In this document: positions 8,501-16,361 of the stretch, piece by piece
Position numbering within the stretch: position 1 is the stretch's first letter
How the letters are laid out: each line of letters starts with the position of its first letter
Made by a program: the position numbers and the translations under genes
Assembly: GCA_028281765.1 (NCBI GenBank)
Contig: JANQJF010000068.1
Span: forward strand, 1-64,000
Reading direction: 5' to 3'
Length of the DNA stretch: 64,000 nucleotides
DNA from: Planctomycetota bacterium
Lineage (GTDB): Bacteria > Planctomycetota > UBA1135 > UBA2386
Notes under the pieces: generated by a model
Databases searched by the model: none
What the model was told of the DNA's origin: nothing
The model's input: the letters and a program-made list of their open reading frames with translations, nothing else

Positions 8501-9655
8501 TTATTCACGAGGCGCCGGGCGGAACGCGCGCAGCGCGAGCCACACCCACGCGATCGTGCCGACGAGGAACGTGCCGGATGCCCAGCCGAGCCACGTCTGT
8601 AGGTTGGCGGGGTCCAGCGAGACGAGCGCGCGCATCGCGCACGCCGCGACCACGCACGCGCCCATGACGTAGACCTGCCACGGGTGGCCGAACACGAGCT
8701 GGTCGTGGCCGCCATGCGCGAGCGAGACGTGCAGGCCGACCGCGAGGGCCATCAGGCCGAATCCGGCGATGAACACGGTGTGGAGACCGGGCTGCGGACT
8801 CGACGGAACGATCGCCGCCAGTGTATATCCGATCGGGATCGCCCATGCCGACAGCCACACGAGCCAGCGGTGCGCGCCGGTGCGACGAGGCAGGCGGTAG
8901 ATCTTGCTCTGGGCGAGCAGGACCGCGAGAACGATCGCGCCGCGCAGGGCGTACGCCGCGCGCGGTTCATCGTAGGTTTCGATGAAGAACGTGCCGACGA
9001 GCAGCGCCGCGGCGCACAAGTGGAGGATCTTCGCGCGCGTGTTCCCGGTGTCCGCGTCGGGCGGGGCGTCGCCGCACGTGATCAGTGGGATCACCATGCC
9101 ACCGACGCCGAGCACGAGTCCGAGGAAGATCCCCTGCAGGACCAGGACCTGCGCGAGGTCGTGCACCGACCTCGAGAGACCGAGAGCGCCGTACAGCGAG
9201 AACAGCACGATCCCGGCGAAGCCCATCAGGAACGCGATGGGGACCCAAACGAAGCTGTTCGGCGGGCGTCGCTTCGCCGTGGAGGAGCGGAATCGGCGCA
9301 CCGCGAATCCGATCAGCATCAAGACGAGCACTAGCCACGGCATCTGCGAGACGTCGAACCGTTCGTAGTACGCCGCAATCGTCGTCGCGACCGGCGCCGC
9401 GGATCCGACGACGAGCATCGCGGTCGACGGCGGCTCGGTGCCCGTGCGCCGCGGGATTGCCGTGAGCAGGAACCCGACCCCGAAGCACATCATGAAGCCC
9501 TGGATCTGCGCGATGCTGTGGAACACCGAGCGGAACTCGAGGCTCCGCCCCGTCGCGAACAGGATCCAGTGGAAGAGTCCGGCCCACGCGAGCAAGACGC
9601 CGAGCGGGAAGAAGAGCTTGTAGGGCTCGCGCCGGAGGTGTTCGAGGCGACTCAC
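8501..9655 (-). CDS. nnrS: NnrS family haem/copper membrane protein
   Basis: 384 residues with about twelve hydrophobic helices. It opens with the NnrS signature EPYKLFFPLGVLLAWAGLFHW and has FHSIAQIQGFMMCFGVGFLLTAIPRRTG and GFGLMALAVGLHVSLAHGGH with conserved His residues. NnrS proteins hold haem and copper and are linked to resistance to nitrosative stress. The start is GTG at 9655, which overlaps the stop of the upstream S9 peptidase gene as GTGA, so the two are translationally coupled. Longer in-frame starts lie inside the peptidase gene and add only Arg/Pro-rich sequence. Convergent with the peroxidase gene, 6 bases apart. Confidence 0.92.
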   Translation of the reverse strand: MSRLEHLRREPYKLFFPLGVLLAWAGLFHWILFATGRSLEFRSVFHSIAQIQGFMMCFGVGFLLTAIPRRTGTEPPSTAMLVVGSAAPVATTIAAYYERFDVSQMPWLVLVLMLIGFAVRRFRSSTAKRRPPNSFVWVPIAFLMGFAGIVLFSLYGALGLSRSVHDLAQVLVLQGIFLGLVLGVGGMVIPLITCGDAPPDADTGNTRAKILHLCAAALLVGTFFIETYDEPRAAYALRGAIVLAVLLAQSKIYRLPRRTGAHRWLVWLSAWAIPIGYTLAAIVPSSPQPGLHTVFIAGFGLMALAVGLHVSLAHGGHDQLVFGHPWQVYVMGACVVAACAMRALVSLDPANLQTWLGWASGTFLVGTIAWVWLALRAFRPAPRE

Positions 9656-11808
9656 CGCGAGACCGGCGTGCCCCCGAGGCGTTCCTGGAAGAAGCGCGTC
9701 ATGAGTCGATAGAAGTGCTGGCGATGCTTGCCGCGCAGCCCATGCTGCTGCATCGGGTAGGACATGTGGTCGATCAGGACGCTCTCGTCGATGCACTTCT
9801 GCAGGAAGGCGACGGAGTGCGACGGCATCACGGTGTGGTCGTCACTCGGCGTGATGAGGAGGAGGCGACCGCGGATCTTGCCCACCTTGTCGAGGCACGA
9901 CGCGAGCTCGTAGCCGCGCGGATTCTCCTCGGGGGTGTCCATGTAGCGCTCGGTGTAGCCGGTTTCGTAGCGGGACCAATCCGTGACCGGCGCGCCGGCG
10001 ACGCCGCACGCGAACTTGTCCGCGGCTTCCTGCATGAGGCGGATCGTCATGTAGCCACCGTAGGACCAGCCGTGCACGCCGATGCGGCTCTCGTCGACGA
10101 AACCCCTCTCGATGAGTGCGTCGATCGCGGCGACCTGGTCCTGCACTTCGAGCACGCTGAGTCGACGGAAGATCGACTGCGCGAACGCGATGCCTCGGTT
10201 GTTCGTGCCGCGGTTGTCGACGCAGCTGACGAGGAATCCTTGGCTCGCGAGCCAGCGCTGCCACAGGCGCGCGCCGCCGCCCCAGGTGTCGGTGACGAGT
10301 TGGCTGTGGGGGCCGCCGTAGACGTAGTGCATCAGCGGGTAGCGCTTGGCCGGATCGAAGCCCGGCGGCTTGAGCAGGTAGCCGTGCAGCGTGGTGCCGT
10401 CGCTCGCCGCGACTTCGAAGAACTCCTGCGTGCCGATGTCGAGGTCCGCGAGCGGGTCCTTCGATTTGTTGAGCACGCGTGTCTTGCCGTCGTTCGTCCA
10501 GAGGTTGAGTGTGCCCGGGTCGACCGCGCTCTGCGAATTGGACAGCACGTGGTCGTGGTCGGAGATCATGCAGGAATGCCGGCCGCGACCCTGCGAGACC
10601 TGCGTCATCGCGCCGCTCTCGAGATCGATGCGCCAGAGGTGCATCTCGAGCGGATTCGGACCGGTGCCGGTCGCGTAGCACGCGGTCTTGTCCCGCGTGA
10701 AGCCGCCGAACGAGCCGAGGTCGAACTCGGCCTTCGTCAGCTGACGCTCGAGCGATCCGTCGATTCCGTAGACGTAGAGGTTGCGGTAGCCGTCCCGCGG
10801 GGAGAACCAGAGGAACTTCTGCGGATCGTTCGGCAGGAATACGGGGCCGAACTCCGGCTCGATCCATCGTGCGTCGGACGCCGTGAACAGCACGCGGTTG
10901 CGCTTGCCGGTCGTCGAGTCGAACTCGACGAGCTGCATGTGATCCTGGCCGCGGTTGACGAGCGCGACGTAGACTCTGTCACCGCTCGGCGAGAACGTGA
11001 CGTTCGTCCAGTAGAGGTCGGCGTCCGCGTCGTGCTCGAGATAGCGGAGGCTGCCGTCCCGGCTGTCGACGATACCGATCGAGACGCGGGAATGAGGCTG
11101 GCCCGCCATCGGGTAGCGGCCGTGCTTGCGTTCTGCCGGCTGCGCGCCGTACTCGACGTAGGGGAAGATCGCGATCGGGCGCATGTCCTCACGCGAGAAT
11201 GCGAGTCGTCGGCCGGTTTGATCCCACCACATGCCGTCCTGGATCCCGAACTCCGCGCGATGCGCCGCGCCGCCGTAGACGATGTCCTCCGGGGCTCCGT
11301 CCCACGTGATGCGTCGTAGACCGCCGTCTTCGTTCGTGATGTGGACGTCGTCGTGGACGACGAACGCGGCGCGCGCGTCGCTCGGTGCGATCGCGGTCGC
11401 CGTCGCGCCGTCGACGAGTGACAGCACGCGCTTCGGCTCCGCTTCGCTGAGGTTCCAGTGATAGACGGTGTTCTCGTGCTCGACGCGGATCGAGTTCGAG
11501 GTGTGCCAGCCGAACGTGGGCAGGCGAGTCTTCGAGATCGAGTCGAGTCCGAACGCGGCGTGGACGTCGCCGGAGTCGAAGGCCTGCTGCGGCTGGGTGC
11601 CGTCGACCGGAACGCGCAGCACGGCCTGTTCGTCCCCATTCATGGTGAGCACCGAGAACGCTTCGGCGCCGGTGATCCACTGGGCGCGGGCCGGGATCGG
11701 CACGCACGAACGGGGGTTCGTGACGACGCGGTCGAGCGTGAAGTCGATCTGGGCGCGGGCGTCGGCGGTGGCCGCGAGGAGCGCGAGGACGGCTAGCGTA
11801 CGGTGCAT
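9652..11808 (-). CDS. Secreted S9 family prolyl peptidase (dipeptidyl peptidase IV-like)
   Basis: 718 residues from ATG 11808; the signal peptide ends DARA|Q. Residues about 20-480 form the beta-propeller (DPPIV_N type) with repeated WDQTGRRLAF, FSPSGDRVYVAL and WFSPRDG units. The C-terminal 230 residues are the alpha/beta hydrolase with YGGPHSQLV, the nucleophile elbow GWSYGG, the Asp in TPSDDHTVMP and the His in QQHGLRG. It should cut X-Pro or X-Ala dipeptides or short peptides in the periplasm or at the surface. It is first in a two-gene unit with nnrS and divergent from the gene at 11945. Confidence 0.95.
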   Translation of the reverse strand: MHRTLAVLALLAATADARAQIDFTLDRVVTNPRSCVPIPARAQWITGAEAFSVLTMNGDEQAVLRVPVDGTQPQQAFDSGDVHAAFGLDSISKTRLPTFGWHTSNSIRVEHENTVYHWNLSEAEPKRVLSLVDGATATAIAPSDARAAFVVHDDVHITNEDGGLRRITWDGAPEDIVYGGAAHRAEFGIQDGMWWDQTGRRLAFSREDMRPIAIFPYVEYGAQPAERKHGRYPMAGQPHSRVSIGIVDSRDGSLRYLEHDADADLYWTNVTFSPSGDRVYVALVNRGQDHMQLVEFDSTTGKRNRVLFTASDARWIEPEFGPVFLPNDPQKFLWFSPRDGYRNLYVYGIDGSLERQLTKAEFDLGSFGGFTRDKTACYATGTGPNPLEMHLWRIDLESGAMTQVSQGRGRHSCMISDHDHVLSNSQSAVDPGTLNLWTNDGKTRVLNKSKDPLADLDIGTQEFFEVAASDGTTLHGYLLKPPGFDPAKRYPLMHYVYGGPHSQLVTDTWGGGARLWQRWLASQGFLVSCVDNRGTNNRGIAFAQSIFRRLSVLEVQDQVAAIDALIERGFVDESRIGVHGWSYGGYMTIRLMQEAADKFACGVAGAPVTDWSRYETGYTERYMDTPEENPRGYELASCLDKVGKIRGRLLLITPSDDHTVMPSHSVAFLQKCIDESVLIDHMSYPMQQHGLRGKHRQHFYRLMTRFFQERLGGTPVSR

Positions 11809-11944
11809 GGCCGCGAGGGTAGCGATTGGTCGGCTATGCGACGACCCCGTTCGGATCCCCACTCGCGCGGTGCGCGTGGGAGCGGTCGGGCATTTCCGAG
11901 CGGTCGTGCATGCGTGCCGTGGCACTCCGACGTAGCCTGGGATC

Positions 11945-12385
11945 GTGGATCCGATCACGACACGCGACGCGACGTTCTGGTTTTGCTCACTGCTCGACGG
12001 GATGCCCGTCGAGCTGCCGTGGGGCGATGCGGAGTTCGACGCGTTCGTCGTGCTGCTCGACGACGCGCTCGAGGATCCGTATCTCGACGCGGTCGTGTCG
12101 TGGGTTGCGGCGGCGAAGACGGATTGGGTCGAGGTGTTCGGGGCGGGCGCGGAAGCGATTCACGATCGCGTCGACGCGTCGGCGGCCGAGGCGGGGCGCC
12201 AGGAGAAGGTGGGGGATGGGCAGCCGATGACGGCCTGGTGGGAAGGGTTTGGGGAGGAGGGGGTCGAGCACCTGGTGAGCGGCGGGCACGGGGCGTCGGA
12301 GCACAAGCTGGTGGTTTGGCTCGGGGAGGCGGGGGCGGGCGCGGAGTTTCTGGAGCGGGCGCGGGCGCGGATGCGGGTCGGGTAG
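11945..12385 (+). CDS. Conserved hypothetical protein (DUF7684-like)
   Basis: 146 residues from a GTG start. No signal peptide and no membrane segment; probably a cytoplasmic alpha/beta protein. Visible blocks are FWFCSLLDG, a DAFVVLLDD strand, KTDWVEVFGAGAEAIHDRVD, GRQEKVGDGQPMTAWWEG and VSGGHGASEHKLVVWLGE. This block order resembles a small family I remember as DUF7684, of unknown role. The C-terminal 20 residues are Gly/Ala/Arg-rich and may be poorly conserved. Monocistronic, with a hairpin just after its stop. Confidence 0.72.
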   Translation: MDPITTRDATFWFCSLLDGMPVELPWGDAEFDAFVVLLDDALEDPYLDAVVSWVAAAKTDWVEVFGAGAEAIHDRVDASAAEAGRQEKVGDGQPMTAWWEGFGEEGVEHLVSGGHGASEHKLVVWLGEAGAGAEFLERARARMRVG

Positions 12386-12401
12386 CGGGTGCGGGCGCGA
12401 T

Positions 12402-12434
12402 CGGGCACGGGGCGCTGACGCTGCGCGTCAGCGC
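12402..12434. terminator. Bidirectional hairpin between convergent genes
   Basis: A perfect 10-bp stem GCGCTGACGC/GCGTCAGCGC with a TGC loop lies at 12412-12434, between the stop of the 11945 gene and the minus-strand gene whose stop codon (12428-12430) sits inside the stem. It is preceded by CGGGCACGGG at 12402-12411, a 10-mer that recurs at other gene ends in this window. There is no T run, so intrinsic termination is uncertain. Confidence 0.6.
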
Positions 12435-13534
12435 TGAAAGATCGGCAAGAACTGCTTTCGGATCTGCAGGATCAAGCACGCGACGCCCGTCGAGAATGGG
12501 TCGCCCGGTCCGCAGTCGTTGCGCCAGCGGCCGTCGCTTAGCTGCGCGCGCACGAGGTCGCGGCAGATGCGATCCTGGAACGTCGTGAACTTCGTGCCGC
12601 CGGCCTGGAAGAAGGCCTGGCACGCGTAGTAGTTCCCGTACCAGTAGTAGTAGTGCGACCGGTAGTAGTCGTGCACTTCGCCGTAGCCCTCTTCGAGGAA
12701 GTCGAGCGCCGGCTCGTAGAGCGACTTGTCCGTGACGCCGGCAGAGAACAGCGCGGTCACGGCGGCGGCGTTGATCGCGTACTCGCGGTTCTTCGTCCGC
12801 GAGCTGCGGCCCTCGTTCTTGTAGTAGAAGAGGCCCTTGCTGTGGCCGGAGCGGGTGCGCGCGCGTTTCACGAACGCGACCGCGTCTTCGATCGTCTGGC
12901 GTTTGACCTCGATTCCGATGTTGCGTGCGGCGCGCAGCGACTGCACCTGGCAGACCGTGACGGAGAGGTCGGCCTCGGCCGTGAACGGGTTGTAGCGCCA
13001 GCCTCCCTGTGCGTTCTGGCAGTCGACGATGATGTGCACCGCCTTCTCCAGCTGTTCACGGACCCGGCGGTCCTGCGTCATCCCGTAGACCTGCGACAAG
13101 AACAGCGTCGCGAACGCGTGGCTGTACATCCGCGTGCCGCCGTCGGTGATCAGGCCGTTCTCCTGGACGTGGTCGCACACGTAGTCGACGCACCGCCGCA
13201 CGTTGTTGCCGTACGTGCCGCGATCGGGCAGGTGGCCACCGGCCAAGAACGCGAGGCCGCACAGCGACGTCACGCCGATGTGGCCCTGATCGATGCTCTC
13301 GTTGAGCTGCGCCGAGCGGAGGATGATGTAGTTGTCCATCCGCTTGTGGCCGACGTGAGCTTGCCAGTAGCCGTGCTCGGACTGCTGGGCGGCGAGCCAG
13401 CGGAGGCCGCGGTCGGAGGCTTGCTCCGACTCGCGCCACAGCGGCGGTGGCTCGGTGATCTTCTCACGCGGCGTCGACGCGTCGACAGGACCTGCCTGGC
13501 ACGTTGCCGCGAGGAGAGTCATCCCTAGCCACAT
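12428..13534 (-). CDS. Squalene/terpene-cyclase-fold (prenyltransferase repeat) secreted protein
   Basis: 368 residues built of alpha/alpha-barrel repeats with QW-like motifs: LRWLAAQQSEHGYWQ, FLAGGHLPDRGTYGN, DCQNAQGGWRYNP, ALDFLEEGYG and QLSDGRWRNDCGPGDPFSTGVACLILQ. This is the fold of squalene cyclases and protein prenyltransferase beta chains. The length suits the planctomycete prenyltransferase/squalene oxidase repeat proteins rather than a full cyclase, and no DXDD catalytic motif is seen. A short N-terminal hydrophobic stretch MTLLAATC precedes QAG, so it may be exported. A Tyr-rich run (YYRSHYYYWYGNYYAC) is notable. Function unknown. Confidence 0.85.
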   Translation of the reverse strand: MWLGMTLLAATCQAGPVDASTPREKITEPPPLWRESEQASDRGLRWLAAQQSEHGYWQAHVGHKRMDNYIILRSAQLNESIDQGHIGVTSLCGLAFLAGGHLPDRGTYGNNVRRCVDYVCDHVQENGLITDGGTRMYSHAFATLFLSQVYGMTQDRRVREQLEKAVHIIVDCQNAQGGWRYNPFTAEADLSVTVCQVQSLRAARNIGIEVKRQTIEDAVAFVKRARTRSGHSKGLFYYKNEGRSSRTKNREYAINAAAVTALFSAGVTDKSLYEPALDFLEEGYGEVHDYYRSHYYYWYGNYYACQAFFQAGGTKFTTFQDRICRDLVRAQLSDGRWRNDCGPGDPFSTGVACLILQIRKQFLPIFQR

Positions 13535-13664
13535 GCCGGCATGGTATCGGATCGTGCCGCGTGCGGGATGCCGCCTTTCGCCCGAACATGACTTCGCCCG
13601 TACATGACAACGCCGACCGGTTCGTTCGGGCCGGGTCGGCGTGGCATGGATACGAGGACTCGGA

Positions 13665-14105
13665 TCAGGCTTGGATCGTCACCGTGAGGCTGTCCGAAGT
13701 GCCGACGCCGAGCGGGTTCACCGCGGGGATGATCACGGCGTACTGCAGGCCAATGGTCGCGCCAATCGCATTGACGTCATTGACGATCGAGAGGTTGACC
13801 GTGTGCGAGCCCGCGCCGTCGAGGAAGATCGGCAGGGCGACCGGCGAGAACAGATTCAGCGTGCAGCCGTTGCCGCCGATGATGCTGAGGTCGATCGGGG
13901 CGGTCGGAAGCCCGACGAAGAGAGAGCCCGCGGCGCCGTTCGGGCCGCCGTTGACGCCGAAGTCGAAGCTGGTGCCGATCGACGGGGCTCCGACCGAGAA
14001 CATACCGAGACCGCCGCAGCCGGTGCCGGTCGAGGTGACTTGTGCCGAAGCGGGAGCGGCAAGGAAGAGAATCAGGCTGGCTGCCAGAGAGAGAGCAGAC
14101 TTCAT
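13665..14105 (-). CDS. Small secreted protein consisting of the C-terminal module alone
   Basis: 146 residues from ATG 14105. The signal peptide is residues 1-22, ending PASA|Q. The mature protein is a single all-beta unit with GTGCGG, GTSFDFGV, GSLFVGL, LPIFLDGAG and a C-terminal TSDSLTVTIQA strand. The pattern (short strands, a conserved Cys near the start and one in GGNGCTLNL, a final V-x-V-x strand) is like the tails of the larger exported proteins here, so this may be the module as a stand-alone protein. No catalytic motif. Transcribed towards the cyclase-fold gene. Confidence 0.75.
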   Translation of the reverse strand: MKSALSLAASLILFLAAPASAQVTSTGTGCGGLGMFSVGAPSIGTSFDFGVNGGPNGAAGSLFVGLPTAPIDLSIIGGNGCTLNLFSPVALPIFLDGAGSHTVNLSIVNDVNAIGATIGLQYAVIIPAVNPLGVGTSDSLTVTIQA

Positions 14106-14254
14106 GGTGGGGGGGATGTCAGTCCAGTGGGGGAGACAAGGAGAGACGTCGAGCATAGCGCCAATTCTTCACCCACCACAGGGGCTCGGACGATCCGAGA
14201 ATACGCCCAGGGCCGGCCGTACGGGCTCTAGCGGTATGGCGAAAACCGCGTAAG

Positions 14255-14272
14255 ACCCGCGCGAGCGCGGGT
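14255..14272 (-). terminator. Hairpin after the saccharopine dehydrogenase-like gene
   Basis: The minus strand reads ACCCGCG - CTCG - CGCGGGT followed by CTTA, placed 6 bases after the stop of the gene at 14278. This is a compact GC-rich stem with a tetraloop but only a weak U tract. It probably ends that transcript. Confidence 0.5.
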
Positions 14273-14277
14273 TCGGA

Positions 14278-15354
14278 TCACGCGTAGTACTTGCCGAATC
14301 GGTTCGCGATGAACTTCGTGTAGTCGACGTCTTCCTGCCGAACGAAGCCCGAACCGGGCAGCTCGCCCTCCATCAGCAGGTCGAGGACGCCGCACACTCC
14401 GGCGGCTGTCGTGATCTGGATCCCGCTCCAGTTCTGACCGTCGATCTCCTGGTGGTAGATCGTACGTGCGTAGGTGCCCTCGGTATGGCGACCGCGGAAC
14501 ATGCCCGTCGCGCTGACGAAAATGACGATTTGGTCCTGAAACGTGGCCGGCAGGGTCGAGTCGAAGATGCGGCACAGCTCCTCCATGTTGTTCTGCATGC
14601 GCAGATCGTTGAGGAGGAACTTCATCAGGTAGTTGTGGCCCGGGTAGCGGAGCGACTTGTAGTTGACGTTCTGTACCTTGCCGACGAGCGAATCCGCCAG
14701 CGTGCCGAGGCCGCCGGACGTGTTGAAGCCCTCGTACTCGACGCCGTCGATCGTGATTCGCTCGAGGTTCTCCATCGGCTGCACGGTGCGCAGCTCGCCG
14801 TTCATGATCGCTTCACACGGCTGGATGTACTCGTTGATCAGCCCCTCGGTGCTCCACGTCAGGTTGTACTTGAGCATGTTGCTCGGGTAGCGCGGCAACG
14901 CGCCGACCCGCATGCGCAAGTCCGTGATGTCGGTGAGCTGCTTCATCAGGTGCATCGCGGTGATCGTGATGAAGCCCGGAGCCAGTCCGCACTGCGGAAT
15001 GAACGCCGCCGTTGCACCTTGCGCCAGTTCGGCGACCTGCTTCGTCACCTCGACGTCCTCGGTGAGGTCGAGGTAGGAGACGTTCGCGTGCTTCGCGCGA
15101 GCCGCGATGGTCGGGTTGCAGAAGAACGGTGCGCACGAAATGACCGCGTCGGCACTGTCCAGGATCTTGTCGAGGTCGGCCTCGCTCGTGAAGTCGACGG
15201 TCTGTCCCGAGCTCCCGGGGTTGCGCTCGACGACCTTGTTCACGGCTTCGCCGTTGCTGTCGCCAACGCGGACCGTGTAGTCCCCGCAGTGCTGCAGGAA
15301 ATGCGTCACCATTCGGCCGATCTTGCCGGCACCCAATACGACGATCGTTTTCAT
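14278..15354 (-). CDS. Saccharopine dehydrogenase-like NAD(P)-binding oxidoreductase
   Basis: 358 residues. It starts with a Rossmann motif VVLGAGKIGRMV and continues with ADAVISCAPFFCNPTIAARAKHANVSYLDLTED, as in the saccharopine dehydrogenase/LYS9 family. The C-terminal part contains GLAPGFITITAMHLM, LTWSTEGLINEYIQPCE, FNTSGGLGTLADSL and SLRYPGHNYLMKFLL, which match the carboxynorspermidine/saccharopine dehydrogenase type. The product could be lysine- or polyamine-related, but no other gene of those pathways is adjacent. Upstream on the same strand are the methyltransferase and FAD genes, 35 bases or more apart, so a shared transcript is possible. Confidence 0.88.
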   Translation of the reverse strand: MKTIVVLGAGKIGRMVTHFLQHCGDYTVRVGDSNGEAVNKVVERNPGSSGQTVDFTSEADLDKILDSADAVISCAPFFCNPTIAARAKHANVSYLDLTEDVEVTKQVAELAQGATAAFIPQCGLAPGFITITAMHLMKQLTDITDLRMRVGALPRYPSNMLKYNLTWSTEGLINEYIQPCEAIMNGELRTVQPMENLERITIDGVEYEGFNTSGGLGTLADSLVGKVQNVNYKSLRYPGHNYLMKFLLNDLRMQNNMEELCRIFDSTLPATFQDQIVIFVSATGMFRGRHTEGTYARTIYHQEIDGQNWSGIQITTAAGVCGVLDLLMEGELPGSGFVRQEDVDYTKFIANRFGKYYA

Positions 15355-15389
15355 TGTTCTGTCAGGGGGCTAGCAGCCCGTGGGTCTAG

Positions 15390-16289
15390 TCACTTGCGAC
15401 CGACGACGTAGGCGATCCAGGCGTCGTCCGCATCGCCGACCTCGATGCGTTCGAACTCGCCGTTGCCCTCGTCCGTTTCTTCGTCGGTGCCCTCCCAGAG
15501 CACGTGCACGTCCTTGAAGCCGACCTCTTCGTAGAGCTCGCGAAGCTCCGGAAGCGTCCAGAGGCGCCACTCGTAGACGAACGCGTCATCGATGCGGCTG
15601 CCGTCCTTGAACTCGAAGTGGATCTTGCAGGTCGTTTCGTAGGTCAGCGGATCGAACTTGTGCTGATCCCAGATGTACGTGAAGTCTTCGACCTCGCGCT
15701 CCTCTTCCTGCTCGACCTGCGTCTCGCTGCCACCCCAGGAGTCGCAGCAGAGAATGCCGCCGTCGGCGAGGGACTCGTAGCAGTTCGCGATGTATTCCCG
15801 CAGGTCCGCGCGCTTCTTGAACACGCAGTAGCTGAAGTTGAGCGCGGCGAGGATGTCCGCCTTCGGCTCCGTCACCGCCCGGACGTCGGCTTCGATGAGT
15901 TCGATGCGCGATTGTTGGTCGGAGGTCATCGCCGCGACGTGGCGCTGGCGACCCCAGTCGAGGGTCGGGCCGTGGAGGTCGACGCCGATCGCGCGGTTCT
16001 CCTTGTGCAGCTGGACCCAGTGGCACGAGAGCGTTGCCGTGCCGCAGAAGTCCTCTCGGAAGACGCGCGCGGTGTTGCCCGTCAGCTTCTTGTAGTAGTT
16101 CGAGAAGAACTTCGAGTCTTCCTCCGGACCCTGCACGCTCTTCTCGTAGAGGTCGTGGAGCTCGACGGTCTCAGCGATCGGGGCCTTCTTCTTGGCCTTC
16201 GACTTCCGCTTCTTCTCGGACTTCGACAGGCCCTTGTCCTTGGACTTTTTGGGGTTCTTGCGCGACTTGGAGGGGGTCTCGACGGCCAT
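15390..16289 (-). CDS. Class I SAM-dependent methyltransferase with Lys-rich N-terminal tail
   Basis: 299 residues. Residues about 6-36 are roughly half Lys/Arg, with KSRKNPKKSKDKG and KSEKKRKSKAKKK, resembling a histone-like or nucleic-acid-binding tail. The rest is a class I methyltransferase: motif I region REDFCGTATLSCHW, acidic IGVDLHGPTLDWG, ELIEADVRAV and AALNFSYCVFKK, then a C-terminal beta sheet FVYEWRLWTLPELRELYEEVGF. The substrate is unknown; the tail suggests RNA, ribosome or DNA association (inference). The stop is 35 bases before the saccharopine dehydrogenase-like gene. Confidence 0.87.
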   Translation of the reverse strand: MAVETPSKSRKNPKKSKDKGLSKSEKKRKSKAKKKAPIAETVELHDLYEKSVQGPEEDSKFFSNYYKKLTGNTARVFREDFCGTATLSCHWVQLHKENRAIGVDLHGPTLDWGRQRHVAAMTSDQQSRIELIEADVRAVTEPKADILAALNFSYCVFKKRADLREYIANCYESLADGGILCCDSWGGSETQVEQEEEREVEDFTYIWDQHKFDPLTYETTCKIHFEFKDGSRIDDAFVYEWRLWTLPELRELYEEVGFKDVHVLWEGTDEETDEGNGEFERIEVGDADDAWIAYVVGRK

Positions 16290-16361
16290 GGAGATGGCTT
16301 ATCGGAAAGCGGAGGCCGGAACCAGAGCCGTCCTGCCGGGAAACGGCGGATTGCAGCGGTT

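Noticed and set aside
9715..11319. A 534-codon plus-strand frame opposite the S9 peptidase
   Set aside because: Antisense shadow of a gene with an intact catalytic triad.
13496..13510. Possible sigma-54 -24/-12 site (TGGCACGTTGC)
   Set aside because: The spacing between the TGGCAC and TTGC elements is wrong, and it lies inside the coding sequence of the gene at 12428.
12428..13534. Functional squalene-hopene cyclase
   Set aside because: Too short (368 residues) and no DXDD motif; only the alpha/alpha-barrel repeat fold is supported.
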